DNA of 64,000 bases from Naematelia aurantialba (lineage: Eukaryota; Basidiomycota; Tremellomycetes; Tremellales; Naemateliaceae), in the NCBI GenBank assembly GCA_021527695.1, contig JAKFAO010000011.1:992001-1056000 (forward strand). The letters are read 5' to 3'. Positions 48,751 to 58,285 of the stretch are shown here, piece by piece. Under the pieces are notes generated by a model. It worked only from the letters and a program-made list of their open reading frames with translations. It searched no databases and was not told the DNA's origin. The position numbers were made by a program, and so were the translations under genes. Every line of letters starts with the position of its first letter. Positions within the stretch are counted from its first letter, which is position 1.

Positions 48751-49257
48751 ACACGGGCGCCTTCGTAGCCGTGCACAGGAATTATTCACCTTTGAGCTCG
48801 ACGCGGCGTTTAGACGCTTCGCATCGCCATCGAGGGAAAAAAGAAGGCTTTCAAGGTTGCACAGGCGTTCCCTAGCGAGCTTGACGTGGGAGAGCCCAGT
48901 CTCCCGGTCGGGTGAACCTCGTGCACCGCTTTGTGAGAGCGAAGGGGGAAGGGGGAAGAGAAAGGATACCCATCCCTTCTCAGCTCCACGCAGGTTTGAG
49001 GACGTGCGAAGAGATTCTTCGCCACTTCACGAGGACGGCGCGGATTCGCGGGAACTGTATCGGTCACGACGAGAGGCTACGAGTCGCTACTGACAGTACA
49101 CCGGACTATTGATGAGTAGCGTATCCGTCTCTGTCTGGTACAGCATTTATTCCAGCCAGACCTCTACATTCTCTTAGACAGGCGTACGGAGACTGAACGG
49201 AGCATCCTCCAGGTAAGGGTAGCATTTCGGTGATCGGGAAGACATGTTCATCCCCAC
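48751..49257. other. Intergenic region, cluster 2
   Basis: This is the promoter side of gene E and the 3' side of gene F. A minus-strand frame at 48810-49067 shows no domain and is not called. Confidence 0.4.
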
Positions 49258-50085
49258 TCATTGCGAACCGTATCCGTCGTCTCCTTCGCTTTCCTGATCC
49301 CAATCTCCTTGGCCGTCCTCTTGGGATGGCCTCGGGTGGAATGATCCCTGATGGCCTTGTTGTACCTGAACTCCAGGCGCGCGCGATGACTCGCCATTGA
49401 CGGCAATCGTCAGAATCACCGGTCCTGTCGGTGCTGGCGATATCGTTCCGTATAATGCCAGTGTCCCTCCCCTGCCAAATGAGGTGCTGCCCGGCCGCTG
49501 GGCGGCATTCGATTGAGAGCCTTGCGAATACGACTGCGGCTGCTGCGTCCTGGGCGGGTGACTCAAGTACATGCTCTGCAAAGTGTCTCCCAGGGCCTGC
49601 ACGCGGTGAGGATCCATCATGTCCTGCTGCAGGCTGGGATGATACGGAACCGACGCTTCCGAGGCTGTCGAGCGGTCGCCTTGATTGCCGCTCGGTGCCC
49701 CGTGGAGAATACCTGAGTTCCGCCGTGAAGAAGTGTATCGCCCGTATGGTCTTGACGCAGTCGATGCCGGTCGGGTGTGTTCCCGGCTCCTTGCGCTGGA
49801 GGCATCATGAATGGAGCGCCCGGTAGGTGACGAGGCAGAGCCCGTGGAAGACGGCGTCTGGACGCTGGTTCCAGCCGACGCGGGTGAGCTCATCTGCGAT
49901 GACGAGGCTCTTGTACCTGCTGAAGTACCGGGGATGTTCAAGCTAAGGCTGTGACCAGAGGAGGTATGGTTCACCGAGGAGCTCGAGGACCGGCGGCGGC
50001 CCCGCCTGATAGGACCAGGACCGGTACTTCCGGGTCTCTCAGTCTGACTGTGGTTTGCGTTACCTCCGGGCCGGTTCGAATCCAT
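49258..50085 (-). CDS. Unknown Ser/Arg/Pro-rich protein (cluster 2, F)
   Basis: An uninterrupted frame from AT-rich promoter to stop; ATG 50085 (275 residues) is preferred because a TATAAA lies at 50155-50160 on the minus strand, only 4 bp from the alternative ATG 50151. The first 130 residues are Ser/Arg/Gly-rich (RRGRRRSSSSSVNHTSSG). Near residues 170-190 there is a helix-like stretch, HRVQALGDTLQSMYLSHPP. Near residues 225-240 a beta-like stretch reads ALYGTISPAPTGPVILTIAV, and the end is acidic. No known family. The domain layout (disordered, short helix, short strand, acidic end) resembles gene H and the gene at 61387 only loosely. Confidence 0.55.
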   Translation of the reverse strand: MDSNRPGGNANHSQTERPGSTGPGPIRRGRRRSSSSSVNHTSSGHSLSLNIPGTSAGTRASSSQMSSPASAGTSVQTPSSTGSASSPTGRSIHDASSARSREHTRPASTASRPYGRYTSSRRNSGILHGAPSGNQGDRSTASEASVPYHPSLQQDMMDPHRVQALGDTLQSMYLSHPPRTQQPQSYSQGSQSNAAQRPGSTSFGRGGTLALYGTISPAPTGPVILTIAVNGESSRAPGVQVQQGHQGSFHPRPSQEDGQGDWDQESEGDDGYGSQ

Positions 50086-50154
50086 GTTAGCGAGGCGTGT
50101 AGAATTGCGAAGAAGAAGTGGAATGGATGCAGAGGGAGACGTGAAGGCCACCCG

Positions 50155-50160
50155 TTTATA
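50155..50160 (-). promoter_or_regulatory. TATA box of gene F
   Basis: GATATAAACGG on the minus strand, with TATAAA ending 70 bp upstream of ATG 50085. Confidence 0.55.
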
Positions 50161-50800
50161 TCTCTGTGCCGGGATTCAGGATGGCAAAGTCCGTCCTCAT
50201 CCATTGAGCAAGCGAGCACAGCGTCCGTTGCCACTGCCTAAACGGCCTTTCCGGTCCTACTTTATCTCTCCGCTCGGAAGTGGGGCCAAAGGACGATGAT
50301 TCGGACGCTCCCCAAGGCTTTGCATCTCACCGAACGACGGTACCAAGGCCAAGCATCCCTTGTCTGGAGCTGACACGCAGTAGCGGAACAAAGGTCGACG
50401 CTCCTTGGATGCAGCGTCGCGCCTCGTCGCTGGGAATGTTCACACTGGGCGATCCAGGCATCACTCTGGTAGAATCTTCAGACCGAAGGAAGAGTGCATC
50501 ACTGGTCACACCGATGCGTCAGTCTCCCGCGCATCCCTCCGGTAAGTATCGTAACGGCCTGAAACGCAATCTTCTCGCCACTCCTGATCGCTGAGCTCAT
50601 GCTTCTCGTCACGGCAGACCAAACACGCTGCGGCCCAGCCACTCCCTTGTCATTCTTGCCACCCGCCTTGTTCTTGCCACCCGCCTTGTCTCACCCGCCT
50701 TGTCGTTCTTGCCACTTGCCTTGTCGTTCTTGCCACTTGCCTTGTCGTTCTTGCCGTCGGGGTGATTTCTTGCCTCCACGGTTTCTTCCCGCGATCCGCA
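50161..50800. other. Intergenic region with a 21-bp minisatellite
   Basis: The region between genes F and G. At 50652-50757 a degenerate 21-bp unit (GCCTTGTCGTTCTTGCCACTT and shorter variants) is repeated, ending 44 bp from the stop codon of gene G. No gene is supported. Confidence 0.6.
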
Positions 50801-51407
50801 TTATGTTTCTCGCCATCCCGCAGGTCGCGGGCCCAAGTCGGCTGACGACAGCAGACTGTCGAGCTTGGCGACGTTCGATTGCAGGCTGAGCCGCGGCCCG
50901 CCCAGGCTGCTGGTGGTTTTGAATTCGAGGAGCGGCAAGTTTCGTGAACAAATCAGGCAGCTTCCACTGACGCAGTCGTGGCAGAACGTAGTCGCCCCAG
51001 GGTAATGGCAGCAGCTCTCCTTGAGGTACTGGACGTACCCCGTCTGGAGGGTCTTGCTCAGGAGCTCACAGTGCAGCTGCTCCAGCCGCACGCCATGGGA
51101 CCTCGCATGCGCCCCGAGTTGGTCAGTGGCGTGGCTGAGAAACTCCAGCGTGTTGCACAGCATGGGCAGCTCGGCACCCAGCCAGCCCTTGACAAAGGGC
51201 CTCACCAAGCCATGGGGGTCAGACAAATGGCTCAGGAAAGTGTACATGATGGCCGTTGTTTGCGGGTCCAAGCGGTCTGTTGTCGTCAGGTTCCAGAAGC
51301 CAGAGGCGAGCGCACTCACCCTGCCACCCCTCGGGGTAGACAGCTGCGCCATCGGCACTGATTTGCCACTCGTTCCTGCCGACGGTGGAAGAATTCTGGC
51401 TGTTCAT
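50801..51407 (-). CDS. Unknown protein with a CxxC-type cysteine cluster (cluster 2, G)
   Basis: Two exons, 51407-51320 and 51276-50801, join in phase (donor gtgagt, acceptor acag) to 187 residues. The protein starts MNSQNSSTVGRNEWQISADG. A helical part follows (AIMYTFLSHLSDPHGLVRPF, LCNTLEFLSHATDQLG, LEQLHCELLSKTLQTGYVQY). Residues about 132-150 hold CCHY and CHDCVSGSCLICSR, seven cysteines and two histidines within 22 residues, which could hold zinc. No known family is recognised. A phase-correct intron argues that the gene is real. Confidence 0.6.
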
Positions 51408-51829
51408 GTTCTCAGCTGGGCTGCGTCACCTCAAAGCACCTTGGTGTGGCTATGTGTCAAAGGCGAATGCAATGATCCAGGAATGACTGTATGAGGCGTG
51501 GTGATGGAGCGAGAGGAGGAGTACTGGGGGATTTTAAATATTCAGTACTGTAGCATTCCAATGGCGCCTTCGCATTACATACACAATTCCATGTACGATC
51601 CGCCGTCGCGGCAAGTTCTTCGCTGGGATGCGAGGGATCCTTGCGCTCGAGAAAATATTCATGCACATAGAATATTCATACACATAGAAGCCTGCGCAGT
51701 CGAATGACAAAGTAGAGCTATAGAGCGACTCTGGAGGATGAGACCTCCTCGTCACCTCGTTGATGGACAGTAAGAGAACAAAGTTCTCTCCAAATAAACC
51801 CTCGGTCAGCGGTCATGACGGACCACACT
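51408..51829. other. Intergenic region, cluster 2
   Basis: AT-rich patches (tttaaatattcag near 51534, aatattcat repeats near 51653-51680) sit on the promoter side of gene G. No gene is supported. Confidence 0.4.
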
Positions 51830-52759
51830 TTACTGTGCGCAAGTGCTGTACGTTGTGAACCTGGACGAGTCGGCCCGAGCACTTTCCTCGTCTGTTGCAT
51901 GCATGTCCATGGCGGAACGCATTGCGGCTTCGGCGGCCCATACATCACGTCCGGGCCTATTCAGGATGCCATCCATTTCAGATTGGTCGGGGAACCGTGA
52001 CTGCCACGACAAAGCGCTGCCGCCCTCTCGTAGCATTGAGAACTTGATATCCGCGAGAGCGGGAGCGGGAGTGGGACCCTCTGTCTTTGTTCTGAGGTCG
52101 ACTCGGAAGGAACGTGCAGTTTGCGGCAGACGCATGGTCTCGAGGACCTCTTGCCTCCGATGGCTGCAGAACTCCATCACAGCCAGGGACATCACGTCAT
52201 AGTTGGGCTCGGTGATGAGGCTCCTGAGCTCGCTGTGGCGACTCGTAAGGTCCGTCAAACAGCTCACCGCCAATCTGCAGACGTCTTCCCTCACACGTCT
52301 CCAGTCCCGCTCTTGAACAGCCAGTTCAGATTGCTGCAAGGTGCGCTTATACAAGGAAACTGCGTTCAGTGCCAGCGGCGCTGGGAGTCTGACGTTCCCG
52401 CACAGCATGCGCAGTCGGTCTTCCACGCTTTGATCCAGGAACTGGACGGCAAATGCTTCCGCTTCGCCCTCGGCAGCAGTCGGCGTCGCCGCTCTCTGAC
52501 AGACCTCGAGGATGCGCCTGGGATTCGGCGGTCCTCCGATCACCGCGGACGACTGGTCGTCGTTTCCACTCGTGCTAGGCCGCTCACCATACCCAGAGGA
52601 AGTAGGCGGCGGCCATGCGGCGTCCAGGCCCACCGAGTCGAGAGCGTCTCCAAGGTTAACCAAGGTTTCCATGCTGTCCGCCGCTGACGCTGTTGTGTAG
52701 TATTCTCCCACTCCTCCAGCGCTCGACGAGTCGGGGGACCCTGGCCGATGTTCAGGCAT
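51830..52759 (-). CDS. Unknown helical protein (cluster 2, H)
   Basis: An uninterrupted 309-residue frame from ATG 52759 (an in-frame ATG 48 bp upstream is less likely). The first 95 residues are Ser/Pro/Gly-rich. Residues about 95-215 are clearly helical and Leu-rich: AFAVQFLDQSVEDRLRMLCG, LYKRTLQQSELAVQERDWRR, VCRLAVSCLTDLTSRHSELR, MSLAVMEFCSHRRQEVLETM. The tail is mixed. I do not recognise the fold. It is the first gene of the four-gene minus-strand cluster. Confidence 0.6.
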   Translation of the reverse strand: MPEHRPGSPDSSSAGGVGEYYTTASAADSMETLVNLGDALDSVGLDAAWPPPTSSGYGERPSTSGNDDQSSAVIGGPPNPRRILEVCQRAATPTAAEGEAEAFAVQFLDQSVEDRLRMLCGNVRLPAPLALNAVSLYKRTLQQSELAVQERDWRRVREDVCRLAVSCLTDLTSRHSELRSLITEPNYDVMSLAVMEFCSHRRQEVLETMRLPQTARSFRVDLRTKTEGPTPAPALADIKFSMLREGGSALSWQSRFPDQSEMDGILNRPGRDVWAAEAAMRSAMDMHATDEESARADSSRFTTYSTCAQ

Positions 52760-54112
52760 GGTAGATGGAGTCCGAGTGGCAAAGGGTAAGAGTCGAGGGG
52801 AAAGCAAATTGGATACCGCGACGGAGAGGCGAATGAATCATACATTTGTATCCAGCGCCTCTTCGGTTCGAGTGCTCCCCCGGTCTTCCTCCGGAAGGAG
52901 AGACGGCGCTGCGAGTCAAAGGAAGCTTCCATTCGTCGAGACGGGGCAACTTGGAGTCTCGAATTTGAGCGTCGCGAATTGGAGAATCTAGAACGCGCGT
53001 TTCGAGTTGGACAGTCTGGAATGTGTGTGTCGAATGGAGCGTGCCAAATGCAAGGTCTAGAGCTGCTGGCTTCGAGTGGAGGGTGGGGAGTCGGTGATAA
53101 AAGGAAGAGGAGCAAGCAAATGCCGGAACGAGATATTGCGGTGTTAAGCGGCGCAACACGGGCGCCTGATTGAGATGTCCGAGTACGAGTTCGTCCGAGA
53201 CCGTTTGGCATGAAAAGACGTATGCATAGCTTTAGTCCGCTGCGTAACCGAGGGGCCTGCGCTCGACCGATCGCTCGGTGGTGCTTGGTGTTCTGTAATC
53301 GTGTGGCGGCGTGGCATTCGACAGATCCCGAATGAGTATGAAGTTTCAGGCGAGGAGGGACGGATCAGGACGCGCAGCCTTAGGAGCGATGACATGACTG
53401 TGCTGATGCTCATCGGCGCTCCTGCTCCACCTGTGTTGACCCTGCTTCTTGAGCAGAAAATCCAGGTCGTATGGCAAGAGGCGCATGCCGTATGGGAAGA
53501 AGGCTAGGAGCGGTCGCGCCACCGACTCGACGCTCGGAGAGAGAGAGGGAGGTCGTGGCAAACAGAGCCAGGGGTGTTCTGACCCTCAGATGCCCGAGCA
53601 CGAGCACTGCCCTTCCCGCTGTTACTGTTGCTGTCCTGTCTGTCCAATCTGGATGATGAGATCTCGTATATCTGGCGGTGGGGTTTGATAGGCTGGGACT
53701 CAAAGTGAGGGGTCTCGAAGAGCGCTGCTCGGCGGTGCTCGTTGATGCATTCGCCGCTCGAGAGTCTGACAAAGGTTTTATGGTTTGCATTATACCCAAA
53801 ATTGACAGTCCCACTACTAACGATACAACGTGATACCAGAATCCACCCGGAATGCCAAAGCAGCGACCCAGACCCAAGATTGATATCCAAGACCCAGGAC
53901 CAAGACCCAAGATTGATATCCAAGACCCAGGACCAAGACCCAAAATTGATACCCAAGACCCAAGTCCACGACCCAAGACCTCATCCAAAATCCCAAGACC
54001 CAAGCCCAGAAAGTGAGGAAAGCAATCCAAGCAAACATATCTATATTCACCATTCCCTCGTCGGCACCACCTGGCACACACCACCTGCAACCCCTCACCC
54101 CAGTTGGCTGGG
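52760..54112. other. 1.35-kb intergenic region with a 33-bp minisatellite
   Basis: This contains the promoter side of gene H and the 3' side of the membrane-protein gene. Long overlapping frames exist (for example 53410-54090 minus) but are produced by the 33-bp repeat at 53876-53974. No gene is supported. Confidence 0.5.
53876..53974 (+). repeat. 33-bp minisatellite, three copies
   Basis: Two exact 33-bp copies (53876-53908 and 53909-53941, starting AAGATTGATATCC) are followed by one degenerate copy (53942-53974) and further cccaagac fragments up to about 54005. Confidence 0.85.
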
Positions 54113-56206
54113 TCACGGCTTCACCCCCCGCCCCTTGTGCAACGCCCGCTTCTCCCTCTCCCTCGCGAGCGCCCTCTTCCTCCGCTCCTTCTCGGCCGCC
54201 GCTTCTGCCTCTTCCCGCTCCCTCGCCCGGGCAGACAGATACGCGCTCGTATCGTCAAAGTTCTTTCGCGCCTGTAGCGCCCCTTCGACCGATAGCACTG
54301 GCCCCTGTCCGCCCGGCACTGCCACTTCGACCCCCACTGGCACTGCCCCTTGCACTGCCATCGCCTCCCCCGTGCCAGTCGCTGCTTCGGCGGGGTAGGT
54401 CTGGCCACCACTTTGGCCAATACCGTAAGCCTCGCCTTGACCCTCGCCCCCTCCGTCTTGCGACCCCAAGATACCGTCCGTGTTGACCTCGGGGTATCCC
54501 GCCTCGGCTGCGGCTGGGACCCCCTGCCAAGCTGTGCCCGAGAACGACTTGGAGGTTCCAAAGTCGAAGGTCGGAATGGAGCTCCCGTGGTCGTAGCTCG
54601 GGGTGGTCAGGTGGGTCGCTGTAGCCGTGACCGACGAGGACGGGGAGAAGGACGGCACCGACATTGGAGTGCTGGACCAGCCAGCAAATGTCGGCTGCGA
54701 GTCGAGGGAAGGCGTGACCATTTCGCCAGCTCGGGCGGGAACCTCAGCCGCGATGGGGATGGCGGCGTTGGTCGAGACGGCTGCGATGGAGGAGATGGCC
54801 GAGGTGGAGGAGACCGAGGAGATCGAGGAGAGGTAGTGGACGAAGATCGAAGGGTCCGAAACTTCCGTGTTCTGGGTTGGCCAGGCCCATGGCACATCCT
54901 GCCACGCCGTGCGGGGAGCAACGAGGTCCGGGCGGTACACTTTGCGGCCCACGCGGACATATCCCTCTGGAATCGCCGTCTCCCCTACAGCCTCCCCCGT
55001 CTTCTCTTCCGCTTCGTCTCCTTCGATATCGACCTCGGCTACCTCGACTTGGGCGAAGTCGCCTTTTGGGACGTTGTGCCCCACAATCTGCAGCCCGGCC
55101 ACTTGCTGCGTGCGCCAGCTCAGCGCGCTCCAATCCTCCTGTTCTTCCATCTCCACGTCCTCCATATACTCCGTCACGACTGCGCCCTGCTCCCCGAGCG
55201 AAATTGTGACCTGCTCGGGTTCCCAGTCCATCTCCTCGTTGCCGTCCCCTTCTCCTCCACTGATCTCCACCGTCGAGAACATTGCGTTCCTCTCCCATCG
55301 CCAACCGCTACCAGGCTCACTATTGCCTCCATTGCCCGTTTGGTATGGGTTGGTGGCGTCGAGCGTGGCGAACCCCTGGAGCCCGAGACCCTGGTATTGC
55401 TCTGGCTGAGCTGATACACCCTCCGTCACCCATGGCTGTGCGGGAAAAGTGGTCGACGAGAAGGGTACTGGCGGGCAGAAGATCTGCTCGGTGGGGATGT
55501 TTGGGTCAGGGAACGGTGGAGTGTGAGTCGGTATAGGCTGAGAGGAGGAGATTCTCGTGCAGAACGCATGGAACCAGGCTATGGACTCAGCGGAGGGCGC
55601 GCTGGTAGACTCCAGTGGGGCGATCGTGGACACTGCCTGCTTGACAGGCGGGGCGGGGGGTGGCAGGACGGCCTCAAGGGGAGCTTGGACATACGCTAAT
55701 GGCGCATCAGTGACCAGACAAAAATTCAGCAAACTGTTACAAGACTCACGAGGAGGAAGAGGACGCCAGTCAAATTCTTGCCACCATGCGGACCGGATTG
55801 CATTGTCCTTGGAATGCGCCGTCTCCAGATACCGCATGTTGGCCTTCCACATGAGGTAGGCCCCCCCGCAGAACACGACCGCCGAAACAAAGACCGCACA
55901 GATGTAGAGCCCCAAAAGATGGGGTGCGAGCAGTCCAAGCGTTCGGGCGATCGTGCAGAGGGTCAAGGCCAGGGCCGAGAGGTAGAATGCCATCTTGTAG
56001 ATGGCCGGAGTGATGGGCTCTGGGGCGGCGAAGTAGGTTGGGAAGGGGGGAAAGAGGCCGACAGGGAAGAGGACCCAGGTGGCAGTGTGGTCTTCGGGAA
56101 TGGTGAACATGTCGAAAGTGTTGTAGAGTTGAATTGCGAGTTGTAAGTCGTTGTAAGACGACAAGTGTTGGTGGAGAAGTGTGAAAGAGAGGGGAAAGGT
56201 TGCCAT
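54113..56206 (-). CDS. Large two-span membrane protein, Ser/Gly/Glu-rich
   Basis: Two exons, 56206-55750 and 55695-54113, join in phase (donor gtgagt, acceptor attag) to about 679 residues. Near residues 60-115 two hydrophobic spans are visible: MAFYLSALALTLCTIARTLG and LLGLYICAVFVSAVVFCGG, in a short hairpin, followed by AYLMWKANMRYLE. The next 450 residues are polar, rich in Pro/Ser/Glu/Gly, and the C-terminus is a charged coiled coil (ERRKRALAREREKRALHKG). The plan of a hairpin near the N-terminus plus a long soluble tail suits a nuclear-envelope or ER protein, but I cannot assign a family. Starts at 56206, 56110 or 56239 are all in frame. It diverges from HXL1. Confidence 0.7.
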   Translation of the reverse strand: MATFPLSFTLLHQHLSSYNDLQLAIQLYNTFDMFTIPEDHTATWVLFPVGLFPPFPTYFAAPEPITPAIYKMAFYLSALALTLCTIARTLGLLAPHLLGLYICAVFVSAVVFCGGAYLMWKANMRYLETAHSKDNAIRSAWWQEFDWRPLPPRESCNSLLNFCLVTDAPLAYVQAPLEAVLPPPAPPVKQAVSTIAPLESTSAPSAESIAWFHAFCTRISSSQPIPTHTPPFPDPNIPTEQIFCPPVPFSSTTFPAQPWVTEGVSAQPEQYQGLGLQGFATLDATNPYQTGNGGNSEPGSGWRWERNAMFSTVEISGGEGDGNEEMDWEPEQVTISLGEQGAVVTEYMEDVEMEEQEDWSALSWRTQQVAGLQIVGHNVPKGDFAQVEVAEVDIEGDEAEEKTGEAVGETAIPEGYVRVGRKVYRPDLVAPRTAWQDVPWAWPTQNTEVSDPSIFVHYLSSISSVSSTSAISSIAAVSTNAAIPIAAEVPARAGEMVTPSLDSQPTFAGWSSTPMSVPSFSPSSSVTATATHLTTPSYDHGSSIPTFDFGTSKSFSGTAWQGVPAAAEAGYPEVNTDGILGSQDGGGEGQGEAYGIGQSGGQTYPAEAATGTGEAMAVQGAVPVGVEVAVPGGQGPVLSVEGALQARKNFDDTSAYLSARAREREEAEAAAEKERRKRALAREREKRALHKGRGVKP

Positions 56207-56575
56207 CTGGGGGCTCTTAAGTAGTCTTCTGCGTTCCAAACCCGCCTGACTGACGGAGCGAGTCGATCAACGGGAAAATCCGCTGGTGCTTCTAGATCCA
56301 GCTGATCGCTGAAACCGGCGATCGAGCACGGCCAGGTGAACTCCCGTCGCTGCGAGAGGAGAAACACGTGTCACAGGGCCAGAGCCCAAGGACGTCATCG
56401 TCAGCGGTGCTCGACTAGCGGCGGAATAAAGCGGCCGGTCGGAAATGGAATTTTCATCAATCACGCTTTTGATCGAGCAGAAGAAAAGAGAAAAAGAAGC
56501 AACCGACGCGGATGCGTGCCTGCGCGCGGACGATTCTGAAACGACTGGTTCGAACTGAAACGTGGGATCATATAT

Positions 56576-56607
56576 CACGTGACCGGATAGGTCTTTGGGA
56601 TCACGTG
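56576..56607 (+). promoter_or_regulatory. Paired CACGTG E-boxes upstream of HXL1
   Basis: CACGTG occurs at 56576-56581 and again at 56602-56607, both in an atcacgtga context, about 300 bp upstream of the HXL1 ATG in the divergent promoter. bHLH proteins bind CACGTG; a role here is inferred. Confidence 0.45.
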
Positions 56608-56898
56608 ATCTGACAGGCTTCTGCCACTATTACCCCTTTCGGCCAAAGCTGTGCACTGCGCTGCGGGATCAAAATTGGACCTTGTTGCGAGAGAGTTCCA
56701 CGTCGACAAACTTCCACGTTGTCTCTTCTTACGTGTCGTGTCGTCTCTTCCTTTCGTCTCTCTTTTGCTTTCTCCCGTGGTATTTTTCTCCTCTCTAGAC
56801 CTTTGTACTGCTCACTTCCCTCCATCTCGCTAGACCTTTTCTCAGCTTTTCTTCTCGCGAGCTTTTAGATCGTTAAGATCATACACAAACGATACCCC

Positions 56899-58285
56899 AT
56901 GGCCTCCGTTATGACTGCCCCTACCACCGCGTCGGCCGCGTCGTCGTCGAAGCGTCCTGCGCCTATGCCCACTCCCCAGTCAACCAAGCGACCACGACTT
57001 ACATCTGTCAAGCCGGGCGACGTGGAGGATGATGATGAGGAAGAGGCGGACCCCGAGGACCTGTCAGAGGAGGCCCAAGCGAAGCGTGCGAGAAAGGAGG
57101 CTCGAGTACGTTGCCACCCGTCGCCACTGACGCGTTCCTCGCGTTTCACACGACGTGGGATCCTTTGTGCTCTTGCTGACCGACATAGACTATACGGAAT
57201 CGCGAGTCGGCTCAACGGTCCCGTAATCAGCGTAAACAGCATTTGGCATGGCTCGAGAAACGTGTCGTAGAGCTGGAAGCCGAGAACCGGCGCTTGAAAT
57301 CCGGCTCAACGCCTGCCTCGTCATCCCCTGCACGCGAGACTTCACCGGCCCACTCGGTCCTTTCACTCGCCAACGACCTTGGCCTCCCCACCGAGCTGGT
57401 CAGTACGAGTGGCGGTGTCAATCTCGCCTCTGTCGCTCCTCCGCCACAAGGTCTCGACGTGGATGTCAAGCCTGTTATTCCGGTCTCCCCGGCGATGACG
57501 GTCGTGCCCCTCGTCGACACGCCGTCATACTCTGACCTCCACGCCGAGAACGGCGTACTGCGCGAGCGAGTCCGACTACTGGAAAGTCTGGTGAAGAACG
57601 CGATTGCGCTGTCGAACCTCGGTGGATCACCCACTCCACCGCAGTACACCGAGACCCCTACCAACATTTCTACGACTTCCAACACGTCTTCAGAGATGAT
57701 TCATCAACCGTCGGTCGACTGGGACAACTTTCTTCAACCAGGCGTGACAAGCCTGCAATCTACACTCTCCCCCTCCTTCCACCCTGTTCGAGTAGTCGCC
57801 AACCCAACTCCCCTGGTCGTTGCGTCCCCTAATGTCCAGATCAACAGCCTCGCTCGCCACCCAGCAGTGGTGGCGTCCATGTCTCGTCGAAGTGCTCGAC
57901 GAGGCGTGGCCCTGCAGCGGGCGAGGCAACGTTTGGTCTGTCCATCGGCGACGTATTTCAGCCATCGGGAGGTCGGGCGAGCGGCGAGGGCGGTAGTGAG
58001 TCTCGCCAGAGCGAGAGGCTGGCCTTTGCGTTGTACGAACCCGACACCGCAGACCAGTTGTCGGCCTACGAGAGTAACAGTGAGGAGATGAGCTTCTGGG
58101 GCGCGGGGGCGCAGGACAGCTGGGGCACGGAGGAGAACGATGTGGCGTGGGGCGTGTTGGAAGGGAGGCAAGGGGACTGGACGCGGGCGGCCGGGCATGA
58201 CTCAGCAAGTGTGGACAAGGAGGGCAGTTTGGGATTGGAGTGGTGGAGCATGGAACTCGGCATGGGATCGGCTGTGGCCACGTGA
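56899..58285 (+). CDS. HXL1: bZIP regulator of the unfolded protein response (HAC1/XBP1-like), with Ire1-type intron
   Basis: A conventional intron (57106-57188) joins 56899-57105 to 57189 onward. The basic region reads IRNRESAQRSRNQRKQHLAW, and a leucine zipper follows (LEKRVVELEAENRRLKS), with a second coiled stretch at HAENGVLRERVRLLESLV. Without further splicing the frame ends at 58091 with a basic, unlike-protein tail. Removing 57865-57914 (50 nt) shifts to a frame that stays open to 58285 and reads AAGEATFGLSIGDVFQ, then ALYEPDTADQLSAYESN and an acidic Trp-rich end, a plausible activation domain; the product is 417 residues. The borders are not GT-AG but CAG/CAGT and CTG/CAGC, the Ire1 loop consensus, and the first sits in a perfect 7-bp hairpin with a 7-nt loop. 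In Cryptococcus, Hxl1 is activated this way by Ire1. Confidence 0.88.
57855..57875 (+). promoter_or_regulatory. Predicted 5' Ire1 hairpin of the HXL1 mRNA
   Basis: CGCCACC at 57855-57861 pairs perfectly with GGTGGCG at 57869-57875 around the 7-nt loop CAGCAGT. The loop fits the CNG/CNGN consensus cut by Ire1, which would fall after position 57864. Confidence 0.8.
57865..57914 (+). other. Predicted unconventional HXL1 intron, 50 nt
   Basis: The segment lies between cut sites CAG/CAGT and CTG/CAGC. Its length (2 modulo 3) changes the reading frame exactly to the downstream open frame that runs to 58285. The 3' site is in a weaker hairpin (GCCC 57909-57912 with GGGC 57919-57922, a 6-nt loop). 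Confidence 0.78.

Noticed and set aside
53410..54090. A 226-codon minus-strand frame with GLGPGSW repeats
   Set aside because: It is generated by the 33-bp minisatellite; the rest has no protein-like features.
57912..58091. The unspliced HXL1 tail as the functional C-terminus
   Set aside because: It is Arg/Thr-rich and ends early, whereas the frame after the 50-nt removal stays open for 370 bp with acidic, aromatic content; the unspliced form may still exist as the non-induced product.
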